Shown here piece by piece: positions 18,117-25,940 of a stretch of 64,000 nucleotides of DNA (the first letter of the stretch is position 1; every line of letters starts with the position of its first letter). The DNA is taken from positions 100,016 through 164,015 of the forward strand of contig JBBATH010000008.1 of NCBI GenBank assembly GCA_040398845.1, in the 5' to 3' direction. Under the pieces are notes generated by a model. The model saw only the letters and a program-made list of their open reading frames with translations. It made no database searches and was not told where the DNA came from. The stretch is from WLND01 sp040398845 (GTDB lineage Bacteria > Actinomycetota > Actinomycetes > S36-B12). Made by a program: the position numbers and the translations under genes.

Positions 18117-19624
18117 GCGAATCAAGGAGGATCGCGCGCTACACCTTCCTCGAAGAGGTGATGGCCCATGGGGGTGATACCTCGGTCATTCATTGGCGCG
18201 GATTCGATGACGTGCTCGCCCGCGATGTTTCGATCAGATTGATCCGTCGTGACGACCCACGTTCATCGAGTGTGGTGGCCGCAGCCCAAGCCTCGGCTCT
18301 CGTCGATGACCGACGGCTCCTGCGCATCCTTGATGTGTTCGACGTGCCGGCCACCGACGATGACCCCGCGACGATCGCCATCGTGAGCGAATGGGCCATC
18401 GGCGTCACGATTCAAGAGATGTTGGAGGCCCGAGACTGGGAGCCCCTCCCACTCGAGCAAGCGATTTCGATCGTCGACGATGTCACCCGCGCCGTCGCCG
18501 CCGGCAAGGCGAGCAATGTGTGCCACGGCAGGCTTCGTCCATCAAGTGTCATCATCACAGAGGCCAAGGAGGTCAGGGTTCGTGGACTCGCCATCGATGC
18601 GGCCATTTGGGGACAGTTCAACCCCTCCCTCACTCCTGCCGCAGCTGATGTAGATGCTCTCGGAAGCCTGCTCTACCTGCTCCTTACCGGCGTCTGGCCA
18701 GGCTCAGGAAGCCTGCCAACGATAGGTCTCCCGAGGGCACCCAGAATCGGCTCGCACATCCTTCCACCGTCACGAATCTCCGCATCCGTGCCGCGAAACG
18801 TTGATGACTGCGTGGCGAAGTCTGTGCAGGACGCCGACCGCACCCGGGCTGTACGGCTAGTGACGAGCGCTGGCGACTTCGCGATGGTGCTCGGACTCCT
18901 CCGCGGGTACACCACTGGTCCGACCGAACCGGCTATCAGTGTTACCGCCGGAACTCGGACTCTTGGCACCATCGGACGGGTGCTCACCGGTGTGGGTGGC
19001 ATGGCCGCAATCGCGGCGTGTGGAGTGCTCGGGTGGGCCCTCATCATTGGCGGAACGAACCCCTGGAGCCCGAACCCCAATGCGGTGGGCGACTCGATGC
19101 TCACCGATACCGCGGCACCTGTCGTCGTCGAGACAGCGGGGATCGAGCAGGTCATTCCCGTAGTGAGTATCACGTCATTTGACCCGTACGCCGATGACAA
19201 CGGGAATGGCAAGCAGGACGGTCGGCAGGGCCGTGAGAACGAGGCGAGGGTGTCCCTCGTCATCGACGGGGATCCGCTGACGGCTTGGACGACGAGTCGC
19301 TACAGCTCCGCTGATGGTGATGGCAAGGGCGGAGTCGGGTTCGTCCTGGACCTAGGGTCCGCCCGCTCGGTGAACTCCGTCTCCGTTGACTTTGACGGTT
19401 CTGGGGCGCAAACCGAGGTTCGGGTATCGGACAAGGTCTACAAGAATCCTGGGACCTGGAATCTCGTTGCGAGCGCCCCTGCTGGGGGGCGGTCTATCGA
19501 ATTGCGATCACCGCGACCGAAAGTCGGGCGATATGTCCTGTTGTGGTTCCCCTCCCTTCCTGACTCATCAACCTCACCGGGTGTCTTCTCATTGGGGGTC
19601 AGTGGGGTCGAGGTCCGTGGATGA
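18113..19624 (+). CDS. MurJ-associated pseudokinase with extracellular sugar-binding-like domain
   Basis: Membrane protein with an N-terminal protein-kinase fold lacking catalysis: the Lys of the VAVK motif is missing (DVSIRLIRR), the HRD loop reads HGRLRPSS and the DFG motif is replaced by RGLAIDA. Then one helix (VGGMAAIAACGVLGWALIIGG, about residues 297-317) and an outer beta domain with DPLTAWTTSRYSS and VLDLGSARSVNSVSVDFDG, typical of a discoidin-like fold. This equals the C-terminal half of M. tuberculosis MviN, whose pseudokinase binds FhaA when phosphorylated by PknB; a fhaA gene is present at the right end of this window. 503 aa. Confidence 0.85.
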   Translation: MSESRRIARYTFLEEVMAHGGDTSVIHWRGFDDVLARDVSIRLIRRDDPRSSSVVAAAQASALVDDRRLLRILDVFDVPATDDDPATIAIVSEWAIGVTIQEMLEARDWEPLPLEQAISIVDDVTRAVAAGKASNVCHGRLRPSSVIITEAKEVRVRGLAIDAAIWGQFNPSLTPAAADVDALGSLLYLLLTGVWPGSGSLPTIGLPRAPRIGSHILPPSRISASVPRNVDDCVAKSVQDADRTRAVRLVTSAGDFAMVLGLLRGYTTGPTEPAISVTAGTRTLGTIGRVLTGVGGMAAIAACGVLGWALIIGGTNPWSPNPNAVGDSMLTDTAAPVVVETAGIEQVIPVVSITSFDPYADDNGNGKQDGRQGRENEARVSLVIDGDPLTAWTTSRYSSADGDGKGGVGFVLDLGSARSVNSVSVDFDGSGAQTEVRVSDKVYKNPGTWNLVASAPAGGRSIELRSPRPKVGRYVLLWFPSLPDSSTSPGVFSLGVSGVEVRG

Positions 19625-20301
19625 TCACGGCCGACTGTTCCACCCGATCCGCCGCGTTAGGCTGTGCCACCATGGAGGAACTCGGGGCGACGAGCGACGC
19701 CGAGTTGATGTCCCGTCACGTAGCCGGTGATCCTCACGCCTTCTCCCAGATCGTTGAGCGGCACCGTGACCGCCTCTGGGCGGTGGCACTTCGGACCACC
19801 GGTGATCCAGACGATGCTGCCGATGCCTTGCAGGAGGCGCTTATTCGCGCTTTTCAGCGTGCGAGCCAATTTCGGGGCGAGTCAGCCGTGACGACTTGGT
19901 TGCACCGGATCGTGGTGAATGCCTCATTAGATCGCCTACGACGTAGGGCGGTTCGAGCCACGCTTCCACTTCCCGAAGCCGACACGAAGGCCGGTCGGGC
20001 ACTCATCGACCCAACTGATCACGTCGGGCAACGCGAGGATCAGATCGCTATCGCCTCGGCCCTTGCCGCCCTTCCAGAGGACCAACGCGATGCCATCCTC
20101 CTTGTCGATGTGGAGGGTTGGTCCGTTGAGGAGGCCGCAACCATGCTGAGTTGTCCCCCAGGAACCATCAAGAGTCGGTGCAGTCGAGGACGCGCCAAGT
20201 TGGCGGTGGCCCTCGCCCATCTTCGAAATTCACCACAAGCAGGGAACCAGGACGACGTCCCGCCCGTCTTACCCGTGAGAGGGGTGGGAACGCGTGAATG
20301 A
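19621..20301 (+). CDS. sigM: ECF RNA polymerase sigma factor, SigM-like
   Basis: ECF sigma factor. Seen: region 2 with ALRTTGDPDDAADALQEALIRAFQRASQFRGESAVTTWLHRIVVNASLDRLRRR split over residues 58-115 and region 4 with LPEDQRDAILLVDVEGWSVEEAATML (about 153-178) followed by PPGTIKSRCSRGRAKL. The place between murJ/pseudokinase and trxB is that of SigM in mycobacteria. The ATG used overlaps the upstream stop and has GAGGT upstream; a second ATG at 19672 follows a TAGGCT box by eight bases and could give an independent, shorter product. The next gene, overlapping by eight bases, is probably its regulator. Confidence 0.88.
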   Translation: MITADCSTRSAALGCATMEELGATSDAELMSRHVAGDPHAFSQIVERHRDRLWAVALRTTGDPDDAADALQEALIRAFQRASQFRGESAVTTWLHRIVVNASLDRLRRRAVRATLPLPEADTKAGRALIDPTDHVGQREDQIAIASALAALPEDQRDAILLVDVEGWSVEEAATMLSCPPGTIKSRCSRGRAKLAVALAHLRNSPQAGNQDDVPPVLPVRGVGTRE

Positions 20302-21094
20302 TCACGTCGATGTAGGTGAGCAGGGGTCCGAAACATGGCTCACTGCGGTCCTTCGCGGTCCTGACGGAATGCCGAGCGCGGTGTGGGAACGCCTCGAGGC
20401 CACCCTCAAGGCTGAAAGTGATGCGCGAGCCTCTGGTGAGGGCGCCGCGAGCATGTCGAGCGTAAACATGGCCACCGTGAACATGGCGACCGTCACCGAA
20501 CTTGCGCCAAGGCGCCGCTGGTCTCTGCTTACCGGGTTGGTCGCAGCAGCCTTGGTGCTGGTAGCCGTGGGGATCGTGGTTCCGGTGACGCGCGGCTCTG
20601 ATGCAGGCCCTGATTCGATCGTGGCCGCCGAGGCATCCGATTCGTTCGCGATCGAAAACACCACTTCCGGGTTGGCGCCCGCGAGTGACCCAGGGAGTCC
20701 CTCTCGGCAGGTAGTCGCAAGTGGCATTGACTATTCAGACGAATCCATGCCATCGGACATTCAGCAGGTCGTCGACAGCATCGGCGCATCGTCAGCGCGT
20801 TTGATAGCCGACGTAACCCCGGACACTTCCATGACCGAGGGGCGAGATGGCTTCACTTCGTCCCTCCCCACACTGCGGTCGTGCCTCGCATGGCTGACCG
20901 GCAGTGACCGGGTCCAGGCGCTCTTCGTTGATCGCGCGACCTACAAGGGTTCACCTGCGGCTGTCGTGGTCGTGCCAGTAAGCGCCGGGGTGTCGATGCT
21001 TGAATCACTTGAGGTATGGGTTGTGTCATTGGACTGTACCCAGAAGGGCTCCTCGATCCTCGGCCACGACATGGTCTCTCTCTCGTCTAACTGA
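20294..21094 (+). CDS. Putative membrane-anchored anti-sigma factor for SigM
   Basis: Single-pass membrane protein of 266 aa with no recognised domain. Seen: a cytoplasmic N-terminal part of about 75 residues, one helix (LLTGLVAAALVLVAVGIVVPV, about 77-97) and an external part of 165 residues. By overlap with sigM and the position of Rv3912 (RsmA) it is probably the SigM anti-sigma factor. It lacks a visible HxxxCxxC zinc motif. A short tandem repeat, VNMAT twice (DNA about 20460-20492), lies just before the helix. The GTG start overlaps the sigM stop region. Function inferred from context only. Confidence 0.6.
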   Translation: MNDHVDVGEQGSETWLTAVLRGPDGMPSAVWERLEATLKAESDARASGEGAASMSSVNMATVNMATVTELAPRRRWSLLTGLVAAALVLVAVGIVVPVTRGSDAGPDSIVAAEASDSFAIENTTSGLAPASDPGSPSRQVVASGIDYSDESMPSDIQQVVDSIGASSARLIADVTPDTSMTEGRDGFTSSLPTLRSCLAWLTGSDRVQALFVDRATYKGSPAAVVVVPVSAGVSMLESLEVWVVSLDCTQKGSSILGHDMVSLSSN

Positions 21095-21169
21095 CGCAAG
21101 AGTCTCAGACGAACCCGGCCTAGACTTGCTCCGCGGGCCACGGGGCCTGTTCTTTCCCGAAGGGCAAAC

Positions 21170-22102
21170 ATGAGCGAGATTCGCGACGTCATCATCATCG
21201 GTTCCGGACCCGCCGGCTATACCGCCGCCATCTACGCGGCGCGGGCCCAACTCTCGCCGCTCATATTCGAGGGGTCTGTGACCGCGGGCGGTGCGCTCAT
21301 GAACACGACCGAGGTCGAGAACTTCCCCGGGTTCACTGACGGGATCATGGGGCCAGCACTCATGGAGCAGATGCGCGCCCAAGCGGCGCGCTTTGGCGCT
21401 GACCTCATCACCGACGACATCGTGAGCGTCGATCTCGTGGGCGATACCAAGGTGGTCACCGATGGATCCGGCGGATCGCACCGGGCTCGTTCGATCATCC
21501 TCGCCATGGGATCCGGTTACCGAGAACTGGGCCTGCCAAGTGAGAAGCGCCTCTCTGGGCATGGGGTGTCATGGTGTGCCACCTGCGACGGTTTCTTCTT
21601 CCGTGATCAGGACATCGCCGTCGTCGGAGGTGGTGATTCGGCCCTCGAAGAGGCGACCTTCCTCACCCGCTTCGCAAAGACTGTCACCCTCATCCATCGC
21701 CGAGATGCGCTCCGCGGCAGTAAAATTATGCAGGAGCGCGCACTCGCAAATGAGAAAATGCGCTTCGCTTGGAACAGTGCTGTTGAGGAGATTCAAGGCG
21801 ACGCCAAGGTCTCAGGGGTCGTCCTTCGGGACACGATCACCGGTGAGTTGCGTGACTTGCCGGTGACCGGTCTTTTCATCGCGATCGGCCACGACCCTCG
21901 CTCTGAGTTGGTCCGTGAACACGTTCGCGTCAACAGCGAGGGCTATGTCCTCGTCGAATCCGGCTCTACGAGGACCTCGATCGCTGGTGTCTTTGCATGC
22001 GGCGACCTCGTTGACCACACCTATCGGCAAGCGATCACCGCAGCCGGGTCCGGATGCGCCGCTGCACTCGACGCTGAGCGTTTCCTCGCTGCTTCGGAGT
22101 AG
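21170..22102 (+). CDS. trxB: Thioredoxin reductase
   Basis: FAD/NADPH flavoprotein that reduces thioredoxin. Seen: FAD motif IIGSGPAGYTAAIYAAR at residues 9-25, redox-active CATC (SWCATCDG), the NADPH motif VVGGGDSALEEATFL, the HRRDALRGSKIM NADPH-binding loop and the C-terminal GVFACGDLVDHTYRQAITAAGSG. Length 310 aa is standard. TAGACT at 21121-21126 is a possible -10 box with a short leader. trxA follows after 52 bases. Complete and probably functional. Confidence 0.96.
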   Translation: MSEIRDVIIIGSGPAGYTAAIYAARAQLSPLIFEGSVTAGGALMNTTEVENFPGFTDGIMGPALMEQMRAQAARFGADLITDDIVSVDLVGDTKVVTDGSGGSHRARSIILAMGSGYRELGLPSEKRLSGHGVSWCATCDGFFFRDQDIAVVGGGDSALEEATFLTRFAKTVTLIHRRDALRGSKIMQERALANEKMRFAWNSAVEEIQGDAKVSGVVLRDTITGELRDLPVTGLFIAIGHDPRSELVREHVRVNSEGYVLVESGSTRTSIAGVFACGDLVDHTYRQAITAAGSGCAAALDAERFLAASE

Positions 22103-22154
22103 CCTGACCCTGCACATCGTTCGATCACCCGCCTCAACGACCAGGAGTGCACTC

Positions 22155-22475
22155 ATGGGAGCGACCAAGATCGTCACAGATGCCAGTTTCGCTGACGACG
22201 TGCTGCTGAGCACGAAACCAGTTGTTGTCGATTTCTGGGCAGAGTGGTGCGGCCCCTGCAAGATGGTGGCACCCATCCTCGAAGAGATTGCCGCGGCCCA
22301 CGACGGAATCGTCATCGCCAAGCTCAACGTCGATGAGAACCCGCAGACATCTGCGTCGTACGGCATCACGTCCATCCCCACCCTGAACGTCTTCCAGGAT
22401 GGCAAGGTTGTGAAGAGCATCATCGGCGCGAAGCCGAAGGCGGCACTGCTTGCCGACCTCGCTCCCTATCTCTAG
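22155..22475 (+). CDS. trxA: Thioredoxin
   Basis: Small dithiol reductase, 106 aa. Seen: VVDFWAEWCGPCKMVAP with the WCGPC active site near residue 30, and the cis-proline loop YGITSIPTLNVF. The ATG chosen has AGGAG seven bases upstream; a longer open frame inside trxB is spurious. Works with the trxB product; the pair matches Rv3913-Rv3914 in mycobacteria. Confidence 0.96.
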   Translation: MGATKIVTDASFADDVLLSTKPVVVDFWAEWCGPCKMVAPILEEIAAAHDGIVIAKLNVDENPQTSASYGITSIPTLNVFQDGKVVKSIIGAKPKAALLADLAPYL

Positions 22476-22479
22476 CGGA

Positions 22480-23517
22480 ATGCTCCTCGGTCTCGGAGCA
22501 TCCGGGCCTGCAGTGGCTGAGGTGCGGAGCAGGCTTGCGCACCTCGGACTACTCGCCGAGCGGACGACGGGTGGGTACGACGAGGTTGTAGCGGCAGCCG
22601 TGCGGCTGTTTCAGCAGGAGCGCGGGCTCACTGTTGACGGCATCGTCGGACCCGATACCTACCGCCGCCTCGAAGAGGCGCGCTGGCAACTGCGTGACCG
22701 GGTGCTCATGTATGTCCCGGGACACTTGATCATGGGCGACGACGTGGCACAGTTGCAAGCTCGCTTAGCGCAACTTGGCTTCGATGCGGGCCGGACCGAT
22801 GGAATGTTCGGACCTCGCACTGACGAAGCGCTGCGTGAGTTTCAAGGCAGCGTTGGGGTCGCAGCCGACGGTGTGTGCGGACCCGACACCTACCGCGCAT
22901 TCGACCGCCTCGTACGAACAATCAGTGGCGGCAATGCGGCTCGACTGCGTGATCGGGTCACGTTGTCCGAAATTCGGACAGGCGTCATGGACAAGGTGGT
23001 CGTCATCGACCCAGGCTTCGAGGCTGGCGCCGATATTTGTGAAGCGATAGCAGTTCGAGTTGAGGGGCGTCTCGCAGTTCTCGGAACCCAGATACTCCTC
23101 ACGCGCTCAAGCGGCGAGAGTTCTCTCCCACAGGAGAGTCAGCGAGCCGATTTCGCGAATCGCACCGGGGCCGATCTCTTTATCTCCATAAACTGCACAC
23201 ATGCCTCGAGTTCACTGGTGAACGGAGTTGGGAGTTTCTATTTTGGTGAGCCAAGTGGGGGGGCGCATTCCACGAGCGGACGCCTGCTGGCTGAGCGGGT
23301 TCAGAACGAGATCTGCTCGCGAACGTCATTCCTAGACTGCCGCACGCACCCAAGGACCTGGGATTTGCTTCGCATGACCCGGATGGCCGCCATTCGCATC
23401 GATATCGGTAACCTCAATAATGCTCAGGACGCTCAGTGGCTCGCAGACCCCATTGTCCAAGAGCAGGTTGCTGAGAGCATCGCGAACGGGATCACGCGCT
23501 TTTGCGCTCCCGAATAG
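22480..23517 (+). CDS. cwlM: CwlM-like N-acetylmuramoyl-L-alanine amidase homologue, probably non-catalytic
   Basis: Protein of 345 aa with two peptidoglycan-binding-1 repeats (about residues 5-65 and 80-145; DGIVGPDTYRRL and DGVCGPDTYRAF) and an amidase_3 domain. The zinc ligands of active amidases are altered: the DPGHGG motif reads DPGFEA, the SIHAN motif reads SINCTHA and the terminal VExGFLSN reads IDIGNLNN. There is no signal peptide. Mycobacterial CwlM is a cytoplasmic regulator of MurA phosphorylated by PknB; the same is inferred here. The ATG is four bases after trxA's stop; a TTG inside trxA gives a longer frame and is rejected. Confidence 0.85.
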   Translation: MLLGLGASGPAVAEVRSRLAHLGLLAERTTGGYDEVVAAAVRLFQQERGLTVDGIVGPDTYRRLEEARWQLRDRVLMYVPGHLIMGDDVAQLQARLAQLGFDAGRTDGMFGPRTDEALREFQGSVGVAADGVCGPDTYRAFDRLVRTISGGNAARLRDRVTLSEIRTGVMDKVVVIDPGFEAGADICEAIAVRVEGRLAVLGTQILLTRSSGESSLPQESQRADFANRTGADLFISINCTHASSSLVNGVGSFYFGEPSGGAHSTSGRLLAERVQNEICSRTSFLDCRTHPRTWDLLRMTRMAAIRIDIGNLNNAQDAQWLADPIVQEQVAESIANGITRFCAPE

Positions 23518-23626
23518 GCACGTGTGTTGATCCGAGTGGACGGGGCCAAAGTAGTTGGGTGATGAAACCCGATGCGACCCCCACAACGAGAAGAGTCACC
23601 GCCCCGATGAGCACACGCTTGATCAC
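23492..23626 (-). CDS. Possible 44-residue single-pass membrane protein
   Basis: Small open frame, not recognised. It begins GTG and encodes a basic start (VIKR), one strong hydrophobic helix (VLIGAVTLLVVGVASGFITQ) and a short polar tail. Support: TACGAT on the minus strand (23633-23638) is exactly six bases before the GTG, the same leaderless spacing seen at other genes here. It overlaps the 3' end of cwlM by 26 bases in the opposite direction. The codons have typical high-GC third positions in the helix. No homologue known to me; a real but unproven gene. Confidence 0.4.
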   Translation of the reverse strand: MIKRVLIGAVTLLVVGVASGFITQLLWPRPLGSTHVPIRERKSA

Positions 23627-23631
23627 ACCTC

Positions 23632-23638
23632 TATCGTA
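23632..23638. promoter_or_regulatory. Shared bidirectional -10 element
   Basis: The heptamer TATCGTA reads TATCGT on the plus strand (eight bases before the aminotransferase GTG) and TACGAT on the minus strand (six bases before the small ORF's GTG). Overlapping -10 hexamers of this kind can drive divergent transcription. No -35 box is evident. Confidence 0.4.
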
Positions 23639-23645
23639 GGGGCTT

Positions 23646-24938
23646 GTGAGCGGTTCCAGACTTGATCCGTGGGTTGATTCGTACGCCGAGCGTGCACATA
23701 GCATGGCAGCGTCGGAAATTCGGGCACTGTTTGCGGTTGCCTCCCGTCCCGAGGTGGTGTCACTTGCTGGGGGCATGCCGTTCGTACAGGCTCTGAACCT
23801 CGACACCGTCGCCGATACGGTCCACCGACTCATCTCTCAGCGCGGTGCTCAAGCGCTCCAGTACGGATCTGGGCAGGGCGACGTTCGGTTGCGTGAACAG
23901 ATCCTCGAGGTCATGGAGCCAGTGGGTGTGAGCGCCCACCCCGATGACATTGTTGTGACGACTGGCTCACAGATGGCACTCGACCTCGTCACCCGAGTGT
24001 TTTGTGATCCCGGTGATGTCGTACTCGTTGAAGCACCGAGTTACGTCGGGGCTCTCGGGGTCTTCCGCGCCTACCAGTGCGATGTTGTACACGTCGCGAT
24101 GGATGACGAGGGACTCGTTCCTTCGGCACTTGAGGACGCGATCACCAGGGTGCGGGCAACTGGCCGCAAGGTCAAGATGATTTACACCATTCCGTCCTTT
24201 CACAACCCCGCCGGCGTCACGCAGGGCACTGCTCGGCGTGCGCAGAATCTCCAGATCGCACAGCGTGCCGGGATCCTCGTCCTCGAAGACGACCCATACG
24301 GGTTGCTGGGCTTCGAAGGCGATACCCCTCGGGCCATGCGGGCTGACGATCCGGACGGTGTTATCTATCTTGGATCCTTCTCGAAGACCATCGCCTCGGG
24401 CCTTCGGGTCGGATGGGCGGTGGCCCCGCACGGGGTGCGGGAGAAACTCGTGCTTGCCGCGGAGTCCGCTGTCCTGTGCCCCTCGAACTTCTCCCAACTC
24501 ACCGTGTCGGAATACCTCGCCACCCAAGCATGGCGTGAGCAGATCAAGGTCTTCCGTGAGTTGTATCGTGAGCGTCGCGATGCCCTCCTCGATTCCATGG
24601 CCGCCGTCATGCCCCCTGGGACAAGTTGGACTACTCCGTCAGGAGGGTTCTACTCTTGGGTAACCCTGCCGGGGGGCCTTGACGCCACGGCCATGCTTCC
24701 TAGGGCGCTCGCGGCGCTCGTTGCCTACGTCCCCGGCACGGGCTTCTACATAGGCGGCCAAGGGCGACAAAATCTGCGCCTCTCCTACTGCTATCCGGAA
24801 CCTGATCGCATCCGCGAGGGAGTTCGGCGTCTCGCTTCGGTCCTCGAGGCTGAGTTGGACCTCACCGCGACATTCGGCACCGCCAGCGCGCTCCATGAGT
24901 CCACCGGGTCTGGAATGCCAGCCCCTGACATCCGTTAG
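23646..24938 (+). CDS. PLP-dependent aminotransferase, class I/II
   Basis: Fold-type I aminotransferase of 430 aa. Seen: EVVSLAGGMPFVQALN near the start, VVTTGSQMALDLV, IPSFHNPAGVT (substrate/PLP region), VLEDDPYGLLGFEG with the PLP-binding Asp and Tyr, and YLGSFSKTIASGLRVGW with the PLP lysine (SFSK). These fit the 2-aminoadipate/kynurenine aminotransferase (LysN/KAT-like) group, which resembles the C-terminal part of MocR regulators but without a DNA-binding domain. The amino donor and acceptor cannot be deduced. The GTG start follows the bidirectional -10 element. Confidence 0.88.
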   Translation: MSGSRLDPWVDSYAERAHSMAASEIRALFAVASRPEVVSLAGGMPFVQALNLDTVADTVHRLISQRGAQALQYGSGQGDVRLREQILEVMEPVGVSAHPDDIVVTTGSQMALDLVTRVFCDPGDVVLVEAPSYVGALGVFRAYQCDVVHVAMDDEGLVPSALEDAITRVRATGRKVKMIYTIPSFHNPAGVTQGTARRAQNLQIAQRAGILVLEDDPYGLLGFEGDTPRAMRADDPDGVIYLGSFSKTIASGLRVGWAVAPHGVREKLVLAAESAVLCPSNFSQLTVSEYLATQAWREQIKVFRELYRERRDALLDSMAAVMPPGTSWTTPSGGFYSWVTLPGGLDATAMLPRALAALVAYVPGTGFYIGGQGRQNLRLSYCYPEPDRIREGVRRLASVLEAELDLTATFGTASALHESTGSGMPAPDIR

Positions 24939-24992
24939 GGACGACCCTGCGAGCACAACCGTTGGTCACGAAGAACGAAGGGTGGGGTTACC

Positions 24993-25940
24993 GTGCACGT
25001 TGTCGTACTAGCAGGAGGCCTCTCACCTGAGCGAGAGGTGTCCCTGCGTTCTGGTCGCCGAGTGGCTGAGGCCCTTCGAACGAGTGATGGGTCCATTGAG
25101 GTCACCGAGATTGACGTCGACGCCGGCCTGATCGAACGTCTATCAGCGCAACCACCTGCATGCGTCATTCCGTTGCTCCATGGCGCCGCGGGTGAGGACG
25201 GCGCCCTCCGCGATGTCCTGCAGGCCCTCCGGCTGCCGTTCGTTGGATCGCCAGCGGCCGCAGCCCGGCTCGCGTTCGACAAGCCAATTGCCAAGACCAT
25301 TGCCGAGAGAGCCGGGATCGCCACCCCGCAAGCCATCGCCCTGCCCCACTCCACATTCCGAGAGCTCGGCGCCACCGGTGTCCTTGATGCCGTCGTAAGC
25401 AGCCTTGGGCTCCCAATGATCGTCAAGCCAACGAAGGGCGGATCCGCACTCGGAGCCGCGGTGGTCCGGGAGTCTGGTGAACTCCCGGCCGCCATGGTTG
25501 GTGCCTTCGCCTACAGTGACGTCGCACTGATGGAGCAGTTCGTCACGGGCACTGAGATTGCCGTGAGCGTCTACGAGAGCCACGGAGCCGCGACTTCATT
25601 GCCACCGGCGGAGATTGTTCCGCCCGATGCGATCTACCACTACAACGCGCGCTACACGGCTGGCTTGACTGAATTCTTCATTCCCGCTCGCCTCTCACAA
25701 GCCGTGCTCGACGAGTGCGCTTCGATCGCCCTCCTCGCACATGAGAGTCTCGGGCTTCGCGACTGGTCACGCACAGACCTCATCGTCGACACTGACGGAA
25801 CCCCGTGGTTCCTTGAGGTCAACGCCGCCCCCGGGATGACTGAAACGTCACTGTTCCCGCAAGCGCTGGCAGCGGCAGGTATTTCACTCGGTGAACTCAC
25901 CGGCCAATTGGTGCGCACCGCCATCGAGCGGGGAGTTTAG
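24993..25940 (+). CDS. ddl: D-alanine--D-alanine ligase
   Basis: ATP-grasp enzyme making D-Ala-D-Ala for peptidoglycan. Seen: VLAGGLSPEREVSLRSG at residues 4-20, ATP-binding LPMIVKPTKGGSALGA, the VTGTEIAVSVYE segment, and the magnesium site FLEVNAAPGMTETS near the end. Length 315 aa is at the short end of the family. GTG start. It ends against parB with a four-base convergent overlap. Together with the FemX-like, racemase-like and MurJ genes it makes this arm rich in wall synthesis. Confidence 0.93.
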   Translation: MHVVVLAGGLSPEREVSLRSGRRVAEALRTSDGSIEVTEIDVDAGLIERLSAQPPACVIPLLHGAAGEDGALRDVLQALRLPFVGSPAAAARLAFDKPIAKTIAERAGIATPQAIALPHSTFRELGATGVLDAVVSSLGLPMIVKPTKGGSALGAAVVRESGELPAAMVGAFAYSDVALMEQFVTGTEIAVSVYESHGAATSLPPAEIVPPDAIYHYNARYTAGLTEFFIPARLSQAVLDECASIALLAHESLGLRDWSRTDLIVDTDGTPWFLEVNAAPGMTETSLFPQALAAAGISLGELTGQLVRTAIERGV

